Assembly (NCBI RefSeq): GCF_002860355.1
Contig: NZ_NMWU01000029.1
Location: forward strand, 84,697 to 148,696
DNA: 64,000 nucleotides
Direction of reading: 5' to 3'
DNA from: Bifidobacterium margollesii
GTDB taxonomy: Bacteria; Actinomycetota; Actinomycetes; Actinomycetales; Bifidobacteriaceae
Shown here piece after piece: positions 55,853 to 62,936 of the stretch (its first letter is position 1; every line of letters begins with the position of its first letter). Both the position numbers and the translations under genes were made by a program. Under the pieces are notes generated by a model. The model was given only the letters and a program-made list of their open reading frames with translations, made no database searches and was not told the origin of the DNA.

Positions 55853-56185
55853 TCACGCCCGGCCGGCGAGGTACCGCTCATAGGCCTGAAAACCACCTTC
55901 GAGGTTGACGACGTCATAGCCTCGGTCGGCGAGGATCTCAGCGACCTCCTCACTCCAGCTGCCCTCACGGCAGAACACGACCACCGGCTTGTCCTTCGGC
56001 ACGTCGCGCAGCACGGCCGCCAATGGGTCGAACGGCGCGTTGATCGCCCCGGCGATGCCGTGCGCGGCCACCTCGTGCGGCTCGCGCAGGTCCAGCAGCG
56101 TCACGGTGGAATAGTCGAGATGCGCGAACTGTTCGGGCGTCATCCGTTCGATCCGCGGTTCGTCGTCATCATCATCGATCAGCAT
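55853..56185 (-). CDS. rhodanese-like sulfurtransferase
   Basis: 110 residues, one rhodanese domain: VTLLDLREPHEVAAHGIAGAINAPF, then the active-site loop PVVVFCREGSWSEEVAEIL with catalytic Cys near residue 75. The ATG at 56185 follows gaagaagggga. It follows thiF in the thiazole gene cluster, so a role in delivering sulfur toward ThiS thiocarboxylate is plausible, as for the rhodanese domain of ThiI or of MoeB-type fusions. Last gene of the cluster. Confidence 0.92.
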   Translation of the reverse strand: MLIDDDDDEPRIERMTPEQFAHLDYSTVTLLDLREPHEVAAHGIAGAINAPFDPLAAVLRDVPKDKPVVVFCREGSWSEEVAEILADRGYDVVNLEGGFQAYERYLAGRA

Positions 56186-56320
56186 GTTTCCCCTTCTTCG
56201 TTTCGTTTACAGAACCGGATTCCGGCCCTGTGCCGCGTGGCCTGCCGCCGCATGACCCTGCTCCGGCGTCACGCGGCACAGGCCTCGATCCCGCCCGATT
56301 CGGCCTCACGCGGCACAGGA

Positions 56321-57142
56321 TCAAACGGCACAGGCCTCCTGCACGTAGTTGTCGGCATCCAGCTTCGTGATCGTCGGGCTCTCCCCGCACACCGGGCAGT
56401 CCGGCACCCGTTCCGGCAGCGGCACAGTGCGGAACTTCATGCCGAGCATGTCGGCAGTGAGCATACGTGCGACCAACGGCTCGCCGGCACCGGTGATGAG
56501 CTTGACCACCTCCACGGCCTGCACGCTGCCGATCACACCGACTGCCGCACCCAGCACGCCGGCCTCACGACAGGTGGGGATCTCCCCCGCCGCGGGCATC
56601 TCACGGAAGATGCAACGGTAGCAAGGCCCCTCGCCCGGCACGTAGTCCATCACCTGTCCGGCGAATCGCACCACGGCACCGTGCACGAACGGTTTGCCCG
56701 CCAGCACGCAGGCGTCGTTGATCAGGAATTTCGCCGCAAAATTATCGGTGGCATCCACCACCACGTCGTAGTCGGCGATCAGTTCGGCGATGTTGCCGGC
56801 GGTCACCGTGGCCCGAATGGCGTTCACCTGCACACCGGGATTCAATTCCTGCATGCGTCCGGCCGCGGATCGCACCTTGGGCATGCCGACCGAATCCGTG
56901 GAATGAATGATCTGCCGCTGCAGATTGCTCAAGTCCACCACATCGTCATCCACGATGCCGATCGTGCCCACGCCGGCCGCGGCCAGATACAGCGCGACCG
57001 GCGAGCCGAGTCCTCCGGCTCCGACGATCAATACGCGAGCGCAAAGCAGTCGTTTCTGTCCGCGCACTCCGACGTCCTTGAGAATCAGGTGCCGCGAATA
57101 CCGTTCCACCTGTTCGTCGGTGAGTCCCATACCGTCATTCAC
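56321..57142 (-). CDS. thiF: ThiF/MoeB-family ThiS adenylyltransferase
   Basis: 273 residues. E1-like: RYSRHLILKDVGVRGQKRL, nucleotide loop VLIVGAGGLGSPVALYLAAAGVG, Arg finger region DLSNLQRQIIHS and DATDNFAAKFLINDAC. Zinc Cys pairs are CYRCIF and CPVCGE. It adenylates the ThiS C-terminal glycine; MoeB would be the alternative name, but thiS and thiG are its neighbours, so ThiF is preferred. The ATG at 57142 has caaggagtga. It lies between thiG and the rhodanese gene. Confidence 0.93.
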   Translation of the reverse strand: MNDGMGLTDEQVERYSRHLILKDVGVRGQKRLLCARVLIVGAGGLGSPVALYLAAAGVGTIGIVDDDVVDLSNLQRQIIHSTDSVGMPKVRSAAGRMQELNPGVQVNAIRATVTAGNIAELIADYDVVVDATDNFAAKFLINDACVLAGKPFVHGAVVRFAGQVMDYVPGEGPCYRCIFREMPAAGEIPTCREAGVLGAAVGVIGSVQAVEVVKLITGAGEPLVARMLTADMLGMKFRTVPLPERVPDCPVCGESPTITKLDADNYVQEACAV

Positions 57143-57212
57143 TCCTTGTCATTGACTGTCGTCCGCCATTGCATGCCGATGCCTGCCGATGCCTGCCGAT
57201 GCCCCGAGAAAA

Positions 57213-58079
57213 TCAGTGCAGATACCCGGTGGTGGGGCTGGACGGCACGGCCTGTCCCTCGGTGACCTTGCCAAGGCCGGAAAGATACGCCGCGCGACCG
57301 GCTTCGATCGCGTCCTTGAACGCCCTGGCCATCAGCGGGATATTGCCGGCCGAGGCCACGGCGGTGTAGGCCATCACCGCGTCGGCGCCCATCTCCATGG
57401 CGTCGCAGGCCTGACTTGGACGGCCGATACCGGCATCGATGATCACCGGCACGTTCGCGTTGGCGATGATGATCTCGATGAAATCCCTCATGCGCAGACC
57501 CATATTCGAGCCGATCAGGGAGCCGAGCGGCATCACCGCCGCGGCGCCGGCCTCCTCCAGCTGACGTGCGGCGATCGGATCGGGGAACATGTAGGGCATC
57601 ACCACGAATCCCTCCTTGGCCAGCATCTCCGTGGCACGGATGGTTTCGGCGTTGTCGGGCAGCAGATACTTGGTCTCGTGCTCGATCTCCACCTTCACGA
57701 AATCGGTGTGGCACACTTCGCGGGCGAGCCGGGCGATGCGCACGGCCTCCTCGGCGTTTCGAGCGCCCGACGTGTTCGGCAGCAACGTGATGCCTTCGGG
57801 AATGTAGTCGAGCACGCTGTTCTCGGTGGTTTGGGCGCGGCGCAGCGCCATCGTCACGATCTGGGTGCCGGCATGTTCCACGGTGGCCTTGATGAGGTTG
57901 AGATCATAGCGGCCGGACCCGAGGATGAACCGCGATTGGAATTCGTGGCCGCCGAGGTTCAGCGGCTTGTCGACGACGTTCGGCATCGGGGCGGCGGTGC
58001 CCACAGGATTGACGACGCTCGGCTGCGGGGGCAGCGGGGTGTTGGCGACGGATTCCTCGGTGACTGGATTAGGGATCAT
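57213..58079 (-). CDS. thiG: thiazole synthase
   Basis: 288 residues from the ATG at 58079 (cgaaggagtaatc ribosome binding site). The first 35 residues (Pro/Val/Asn-rich) are an extension. The ThiG TIM barrel begins [17 protein letters not shown], with [16 protein letters not shown], the catalytic Lys in [22 protein letters not shown] and [24 protein letters not shown] (in parts). It makes the thiazole phosphate of thiamine from deoxyxylulose 5-phosphate, ThiS thiocarboxylate and dehydroglycine. No thiO or thiH, the dehydroglycine source, is seen in this window. Confidence 0.95.
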   Translation of the reverse strand: MIPNPVTEESVANTPLPPQPSVVNPVGTAAPMPNVVDKPLNLGGHEFQSRFILGSGRYDLNLIKATVEHAGTQIVTMALRRAQTTENSVLDYIPEGITLLPNTSGARNAEEAVRIARLAREVCHTDFVKVEIEHETKYLLPDNAETIRATEMLAKEGFVVMPYMFPDPIAARQLEEAGAAAVMPLGSLIGSNMGLRMRDFIEIIIANANVPVIIDAGIGRPSQACDAMEMGADAVMAYTAVASAGNIPLMARAFKDAIEAGRAAYLSGLGKVTEGQAVPSSPTTGYLH

Positions 58080-58218
58080 GATTACTCCTTCGTATGCGTT
58101 TTCGTTGATGTTCCGGCTGGTTTCGCCGGTATTCCGGTCCGGATTCCTGATCCGGCCGATGGTCCTGCGGATGGTCCGTCCGGAGATCCGGCCGGGGCTT
58201 CGATCCGGAGCGATCGGG

Positions 58219-58413
58219 TCATCCACCCTGCACGAACTGGACGATCTCCATGACGGCCTGATCGTGCAGCATGGTTTCGGCCCGGCGTTCCCGCGGAATG
58301 ATCGAGCCGTCAAGCTCCACGGCCACGCGTTCCGCACGGTACCCGTGCGCCTCCAGATAGTCCGCCACGCTCATCGGCGCTTCCAGCGCGACCTGCTCTC
58401 CGTTGACCTGCAT
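58219..58413 (-). CDS. thiS: sulfur carrier protein ThiS
   Basis: 64 residues from the ATG at 58413 (ggaggatgc ribosome binding site). Ubiquitin-like: [20 protein letters not shown], the [15 protein letters not shown] strand, and a C-terminal VQGG whose last Gly is thiocarboxylated. The upstream in-frame extension to 58512 would read through the terminator hairpin and is rejected. First gene of thiS-thiG-thiF-rhodanese, under the TPP riboswitch at 58688-58772. Confidence 0.95.
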   Translation of the reverse strand: MQVNGEQVALEAPMSVADYLEAHGYRAERVAVELDGSIIPRERRAETMLHDQAVMEIVQFVQGG

Positions 58414-58455
58414 GCATCCTCCAAACGATCCGCAGTGGATCTGCATATGAAAAAA

Positions 58456-58494
58456 GGGCGCACGAAAGTCAGCCGTACCCGTGGTGGTGCGCCC
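58456..58494 (-). terminator. hairpin with T-run before thiS (riboswitch-controlled or upstream terminator)
   Basis: Eight-bp stem gggcgcac / gtgcgccc around a 23-nt loop that can itself pair, followed on the minus strand by six T. It ends about 40 nt before the thiS start and about 190 nt beyond the TPP aptamer. It is a candidate expression platform. Confidence 0.7.
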
Positions 58495-58517
58495 CTTCAT
58501 GAACCCAATCATTCTTT

Positions 58518-58559
58518 GTTCGATTATGTCTGTTCGGCTATGTCTGTTCGATTATGTCG
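58518..58559 (-). repeat. three tandem 14-bp repeats in the thi leader
   Basis: gttcgattatgtct, gttcggctatgtct and gttcgattatgtcg follow one another without gaps. They lie between the TPP aptamer and the terminator-like hairpin. Confidence 0.75.
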
Positions 58560-58687
58560 ATCGGCTTGGTCACCATAGCCATGCCGAAAGCAAGCCGTGC
58601 CGAAACCCCATCGGACCGGATGCCGAAACCCCGTCGTTCGCATCGACCCATATTCGGGAACCGCCGATCCTCGGCAACCCCGATATG

Positions 58688-58772
58688 GCACGATCCTTAC
58701 GGCGGCATGATCCGCATCAAGTCCCACGGTCGAAGCGCTGCTTCCTCTCAGCCGTCACCGGCTCCCGTTCGC
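58688..58772 (-). promoter_or_regulatory. TPP riboswitch (THI element)
   Basis: Minus strand 5' part acgggagccggtgacggctg then agagg, a variable hairpin (gaagc / gcttc) with cgaccgt, then gacttgatgcggatcatgcc and gccgtaagga. This follows the actinobacterial THI-box order: CTGAGA, GACCGT, CTTGAT, paired GCGG/CCGC and G-AAGGA. Two bases differ from the common GAACCTGAT. It precedes thiS-thiG-thiF, genes expected to be repressed by thiamine pyrophosphate. Confidence 0.88.
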
Positions 58773-58843
58773 CATCACGCTCCACCCTACCGACCCGCAT
58801 AGACCTTGACGGCGAGGCAGGGTGGAATCAGCATCGTCATCGG

Positions 58844-59800
58844 TTACCGCGGATCGGAGTCGTCCGACGACGCACGGCCATTAAGGTCTGACCGTCCATC
58901 AGGGCTCGACTGACCACTGGAGTTCGACTGACCGCTGACGAGCCGCTCGCGCAGCTGGACGATGATGTCGGTGTAGCCGTTGGCGCGCAGGTGCGGGAAT
59001 GAACGAATCATGCGCTTCTGCTGATCGCTGAGCACATCGGTCAGCTTTTCGTACATCCGGTTGGCGGTGGAGATCGGCAGACCGGACATTCCCCTGATGC
59101 GGTTGCCGGCGTTGCCCGCCACCGTATGCAGGGTTCCCACGGCGCCGGTCATCGCATTGGAAACCGCATCGGGGACCATTGCCGCACCATCCCTCTTCAG
59201 GCGTCCGGCGGCACCGGATGCGGTCTGCTTCAGGTCTCCCGCGGTCTGCCTGAGATCGGCGGCGAAATCGGCGAGCCGCTCGTAGAAGCCGCTGAAACCG
59301 ACGACGGTGATCGTCAGATCCACGCCGATCAGCACGATCAGCACACCCGCGGCGAGATGAAGCCACTGCTGCGGCAGCAGATCGGTGATCCGCACCACCA
59401 CCGGCTGGGTGATCTCCAGAACCACCAGCCCACCAATGCCGAACACCACCGCACCAAGCAGACAGATACGTCCATTGAGATTGAATCGAAAGTTCGAATA
59501 ATCCCACCATCGGGCATGGAAGAGCTTCTCCATGGTCCAGGAGGTCACGTATTCCAGCAGACAGGCGCCGATCGCGCCGAGAAAGAAAATCGTGACCGGA
59601 TACCCCTGCAGGGGTGTGAGCAGCACGATGCCCAGCACCGCACCGGCCCCGTAGATCGGGCAGAGCGGACCGTTGAGGAATCCACGGTTGACGAATCGGC
59701 GCTCCTGCGCGGAAACCAGAATCGTCTCGTACACCCATCCGATGAAGCTGTAGAGCACGCCCCACAGGAACAGTTTCTCGAGCAGCAAGGCGATGGTCAT
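58844..59800 (-). CDS. membrane protein of the CmpB-like putative ABC-transporter family (PF06541-type)
   Basis: 318 residues from the ATG at 59800 (aagggggatcgaagc ribosome binding site); the open frame further upstream is the shadow of the HD gene. Helices: LLLEKLFLWGVLYSFIGWVYE, GAGAVLGIVLLTPL, VTIFFLGAIGACLLEYV, ICLLGAVVFGIGGLVVL and LAAGVLIVLIGVDLTITVV. The motif NRGFLNGPLCPIYGAGA is the family hallmark. A helical cytosolic region and a Ser/Asp/Gly-rich tail follow. Family function is unproven. It overlaps the HD gene as ATGA. Confidence 0.88.
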   Translation of the reverse strand: MTIALLLEKLFLWGVLYSFIGWVYETILVSAQERRFVNRGFLNGPLCPIYGAGAVLGIVLLTPLQGYPVTIFFLGAIGACLLEYVTSWTMEKLFHARWWDYSNFRFNLNGRICLLGAVVFGIGGLVVLEITQPVVVRITDLLPQQWLHLAAGVLIVLIGVDLTITVVGFSGFYERLADFAADLRQTAGDLKQTASGAAGRLKRDGAAMVPDAVSNAMTGAVGTLHTVAGNAGNRIRGMSGLPISTANRMYEKLTDVLSDQQKRMIRSFPHLRANGYTDIIVQLRERLVSGQSNSSGQSSPDGRSDLNGRASSDDSDPR

Positions 59801-60321
59801 GCTTCGATCCCCCTTACGGATTTCGGCAGCGTCGGCTTGGAAAACCGCTTGAGCGAGAAGGTTTCGCGAGTGGCGCTGATCTTGTCGGCCATGGTGATCA
59901 GATATCCTTCGAGGTATTTCGGCGGACGAGGGGTCATCGGGAACATGTGGTTGGCGATGCTGTCGCGTTCCACGGCGTTGAGGTCGAAGTCCTTCAGCGC
60001 GTTGACGAGGGCCGTGTGCCCGTGGGTGAAGCCGTGCAATCGATGCGTGCCGTTGTCCCAGGCATGCCAGTCGTAGAGGAAGTAGTCGTGCAGCAGGGCC
60101 GCGCGGATCAGTGAACGCGGATCCACCCGATGCCACAGGTGCAGTCGGTCGGCGAAATACACGGAGAGGCAGGCCACGCGGATCGAATGGGCGTAGGTGG
60201 TGACGGCACCGTGTTGGAAGCAGGTGCGCTCGAACTGCATGTGCTCGTGTTCCAGAATCCCCCTTCCATGCCTATCGACCAGTTCCCGGATTTCGTCACG
60301 GGTCAGCAGACGTCCCACCAT
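59797..60321 (-). CDS. HD-domain phosphohydrolase
   Basis: 174 residues from the ATG at 60321, chosen for its gaggggg ribosome binding site; longer starts at 60363/60366 lack one. HD motif residues in order: His in TTYAHSIRVA, His-Asp in IRAALLHDYFLYDW, His in GFTHGHTALVNAL and Asp in ITMADKISATRE. It is a metal-dependent phosphohydrolase of uncharacterised substrate. The stop overlaps the start of the CmpB-like membrane gene, and this HD plus PF06541 pairing recurs in Gram-positive bacteria in my recollection, so they likely work together. Confidence 0.9.
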   Translation of the reverse strand: MVGRLLTRDEIRELVDRHGRGILEHEHMQFERTCFQHGAVTTYAHSIRVACLSVYFADRLHLWHRVDPRSLIRAALLHDYFLYDWHAWDNGTHRLHGFTHGHTALVNALKDFDLNAVERDSIANHMFPMTPRPPKYLEGYLITMADKISATRETFSLKRFSKPTLPKSVRGIEA

Positions 60322-60550
60322 TGCCCCCTCGGCTCGTTTGATTGCTCGACATCTATTCGGCATCATGAATCGTTTCGGCCGCCATACAGCGACGTTCGCG
60401 ATGCCGACATTCACGATGCCGACGTCGTGGTTATGCCACGAAATGCATGATTGTGTCGTATTGCTGTTCGATTCTAGACAACAGTGGAAGAGACGGCACT
60501 CGTTCACAAGGATGAGATCGAATTAGATCACGGGATTACGGTTCTGGATC

Positions 60551-60587
60551 AGAAAAACAAAAATGCCTGTCAACTTTGACAGGCATT
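60551..60587 (-). terminator. terminator of the 5S rRNA gene
   Basis: Perfect 11-bp stem aatgcctgtca / tgacaggcatt with a 4-nt loop, followed on the minus strand by TTTGTTTTT. It lies just past the 3' end of the 5S gene. Confidence 0.92.
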
Positions 60588-60599
60588 ACTAACGAATGA

Positions 60600-60716
60600 A
60601 TGCTGCGGCGTGCTACTCTCCCACACCCTACCGAGTGCAGTACCATCGCCGTGCCAAGCCTTAGCTTCCGGGTTCGGAAAGGGACCGGGCGTTTCACTTG
60701 GGCCATGACCGCAGCA
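60600..60716 (-). rRNA. rrf: 5S ribosomal RNA, solitary
   Basis: Minus strand sequence begins near ttgctgcggtcatggcccaa, continues with the conserved gaaacgcccggtccctttcc and gaacccggaagctaagg, and ends gtagcacgccgcagca. The two ends pair (tgcggc/gccgca). The order of helices I-V is complete at about 117 nt. No 23S or 16S gene lies upstream: argH begins (3' end) only about 440 bp away. It has its own promoter and terminator. Confidence 0.95.
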
Positions 60717-60723
60717 AGAGAAA

Positions 60724-60751
60724 AAGATACACTATCTGCTTCGTACTGCAA
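60724..60751 (-). promoter_or_regulatory. promoter of the solitary 5S gene
   Basis: Minus strand TTGCAG (60751-60746) and TATCTT (60729-60724), 16 bp apart, with the -10 ending about 8 bp before the 5S 5' end. Independent transcription is inferred from this placement. Confidence 0.6.
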
Positions 60752-61046
60752 AATATCGGCGTGTCGCATGTATTGACCGGATTGGAGTTGCCGCCTAGGT
60801 TGCTGTGCTACGTGTCGAATAGGGCAGTCGTCTAGTTCAGTTCCGCCGGACGACCGTCCAATCCCGATGGCTTACGGATGATGAATTAAGAGCAGTGGAC
60901 CAAGTTTGATGGGCTAGGTTGATGGACTAGGTTGATGGATCAAGGCGTCAAAATACCGAAATGCGGTCTGGTCCATCGCAATCCGGCTCCCCCGATTTCA
61001 GGATCGCTGCAATCATGCGATTTTGGAACTCGGCCAATTTCGATCA
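60752..61046. other. non-coding stretch between 5S and argH with triple 13-bp repeat
   Basis: No credible gene. At 60906-60945 there are three imperfect direct repeats: ttgatgggctagg, ttgatggactagg and ttgatggatcaagg. The part next to the 5S promoter could be the remnant of a 23S-5S spacer, but I see no 23S sequence. Confidence 0.45.
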
Positions 61047-61092
61047 CGGTGGATTACCGTGCATTCTACGCGAAATGCACGGTAATCCACCG
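61047..61092. repeat. 19-bp perfect fold-back hairpin downstream of argH
   Basis: Arms cggtggattaccgtgcatt (61047-61065) and aatgcacggtaatccaccg (61074-61092) pair without mismatch around ctacgcga. No T-run on either side. It lies 60 bp past the argH stop. Confidence 0.85.
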
Positions 61093-61152
61093 AACGACCG
61101 GTCAACGACGATATCCGCCGTACAGCGCTACGCCATCTGCGGCGTCTGAGCC

Positions 61153-62634
61153 CTACAGCGTTTCGGGGGCTTTGTAGGCGGGGCCGTCCGACGTGGAGGA
61201 TGCGAACAGTTTGAGCTCCTCGACTTCGGCCTTGGCGTCGACGATCTGCTCGCGCACACGACCGAACGCCGTGCCGCCCTTGCCGTTGCGGGAGTTCACG
61301 GAACCGCGGCTGGAAAGCACTTCGCGTACCTTCGGAGCCTTGTCGGCGGGCAGGAAGTCAGCGAACGTTTCGGCGAAGTCCTTGTCGGTGAGATCCCACA
61401 GCTCCTGGCCACGGCCCTCGGCGATCTTCACGCAGGCGCCGGAAAGCTCGTGAGCATGACGGAACGGCACACCGTTCTTGACAAGCCATTCGGCGATGTC
61501 GGTGGCGAGAGCGAAACCGGTGGGGGCCTCGGCCTCGAGACGTTCGGCGTCGAAATGCATGGTGGCGACCATGCCGGTGAAGGCGGGCAGCAGTACTTCG
61601 AGGGTGTCGACCTGATCGAACACGGCTTCCTTGTCTTCCTGAAGGTCGCGCGCGTAGGCGGTGGGCAGCCCCTTGAGCGTGGCGAGCAGGCCGGTCAGGT
61701 CGCCGATCAGACGACCGGACTTGCCGCGAGCGAGCTCGGCGATGTCGGGGTTCTTCTTCTGCGGCATGATCGAGGAGCCGGTGGAGTAGGCGTCATCGAG
61801 CTTGACGAAGGCGAACTCCTGCGTGTTCCAGATGATGATCTCCTCGGAGAGTCGGGAGATGTCGACGCCGGTCATGGCGGCGATGAACGCGAATTCGGCG
61901 ACGAGGTCGCGGGCTGCAGTGCCGTCGATGGAGTTGTCGGTCACCTTGGCGAAGCCGAGTTCGCGGGCCACGGCCTCAGGGTCGAGACCGAGCGTGTTGC
62001 CGGCGAGTGCGCCGGAGCCGTAGGGGCTGGCGTTGATGCGGGCGTCCCAGTCGATGAGACGCTTGATGTCGCGCATCAGCGGCCAGGCGTGGGCCATGAG
62101 CTGATGGGCGAGCAGGACGGGCTGCGCGTGCTGCATGTGGGTGCGGCCGGGCATGACGGTGTGGCCGGCTTTTTCGGACTGGGCGATCAACGCGTTGACG
62201 AGGCCGATGAGTTCGCCTGCGATCACACGGGCGTGACGACGCAGCCACATGCGGATCAGGCATGCGATCTGGTCGTTGCGGGAGCGGCCGGCACGCAGTT
62301 TGCCGCCAAGCTCGTCGCCGGCGATGTCGATGAGACCACGTTCCAGTGCCGTGGCCTCGTCCTCGTCATCTTCGATGGGGGTGAAGGCACCGGAGTCGAC
62401 GCGACGCTGAAGCTCGTCGAGGGCGTCTTCCATGCGGGCGAGCTCGTCGTCGGTGAGGAGCCCAGCACGGCCGAGCGCTCGAGCGTGGGCACGAGAGCCG
62501 GCGATATCGTCGTCGGCCAGACGCCAGTCGAACTGGGTGGACTTGCTCAGCCGAGCCAGTTCGGGCGACGGGCCGGACGTGAAGCGGCCGCCCCATAGGG
62601 CGAGGTGTTCGGACTGCTGGTTGGATTCGGTCAT
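61153..62634 (-). CDS. argH: argininosuccinate lyase
   Basis: 493 residues. Fumarase/aspartase superfamily: the catalytic loop signature [12 protein letters not shown], the [21 protein letters not shown] segment (read in parts) with the catalytic His, and [11 protein letters not shown] near residue 118. It splits argininosuccinate to arginine and fumarate, the last arginine step. The ATG at 62634 follows aaggagctgcactctc. It stands alone here: the neighbours are the CRISPR array upstream and the 5S gene downstream, whereas bifidobacterial argH usually ends an arg cluster behind argG, which would have to be beyond the array. Confidence 0.97.
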   Translation of the reverse strand: MTESNQQSEHLALWGGRFTSGPSPELARLSKSTQFDWRLADDDIAGSRAHARALGRAGLLTDDELARMEDALDELQRRVDSGAFTPIEDDEDEATALERGLIDIAGDELGGKLRAGRSRNDQIACLIRMWLRRHARVIAGELIGLVNALIAQSEKAGHTVMPGRTHMQHAQPVLLAHQLMAHAWPLMRDIKRLIDWDARINASPYGSGALAGNTLGLDPEAVARELGFAKVTDNSIDGTAARDLVAEFAFIAAMTGVDISRLSEEIIIWNTQEFAFVKLDDAYSTGSSIMPQKKNPDIAELARGKSGRLIGDLTGLLATLKGLPTAYARDLQEDKEAVFDQVDTLEVLLPAFTGMVATMHFDAERLEAEAPTGFALATDIAEWLVKNGVPFRHAHELSGACVKIAEGRGQELWDLTDKDFAETFADFLPADKAPKVREVLSSRGSVNSRNGKGGTAFGRVREQIVDAKAEVEELKLFASSTSDGPAYKAPETL

Positions 62635-62750
62635 GAGAGTGCAGCTCCTTGTTTATGGAATGCGTAAAAATCGCTGTTGTTCAGGGTATCAGCGCGGTCC
62701 AACAACGTGGGTTGGCTGGGTCTTGGTGAGTCTTCTGTGGCTCTCGTTGG

Positions 62751-62782
62751 TTCACTCTTTTCGAGGTCTCAAAAAGAGTGAA
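62751..62782. repeat. inverted repeat, copy 1, between argH and the CRISPR array
   Basis: Arms ttcactctttt (62751-62761) and aaaagagtgaa (62772-62782) around 10 nt. The same arms recur at 62865-62898, so the pair probably shares a function such as operator or transcription end. Confidence 0.75.
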
Positions 62783-62864
62783 TTGGAAACGAACATTTAA
62801 GCACAGTCCAGCGCGATTTCAACGATGAACCGAACAGCATTCATGTTACCCCGAACAACAAATA

Positions 62865-62898
62865 ATTCACTCTTTCACCAACGCCAAAAAGAGTGAAT
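62865..62898. repeat. inverted repeat, copy 2, between argH and the CRISPR array
   Basis: Arms attcactcttt (62865-62875) and aaagagtgaat (62888-62898) around 12 nt. Loop sequence differs from copy 1. On the minus strand it is followed by an AT-rich tract (ATTATTTGTT), so it could end transcripts of the array. Confidence 0.7.
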
Positions 62899-62936
62899 CA
62901 TTTCCCCTCTTTTCAACCTTTCAATCGAGCACAAAT

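Larger units (their letters stand above)
58414..58843 (-). other. thi operon leader region
   Basis: 430 bp without a gene. From 5' to 3' on the minus strand it holds a TPP aptamer (58772-58688), about 130 nt of unassigned sequence, three 14-nt direct repeats (58559-58518), a hairpin with T-run (58494-58456) and the thiS ribosome binding site. Confidence 0.7.

Noticed and set aside
60932-61177. Short plus-strand ORFs between 5S and argH
   Set aside because: They cross the 19-bp fold-back hairpin, lack ribosome binding sites and have no protein-like composition.
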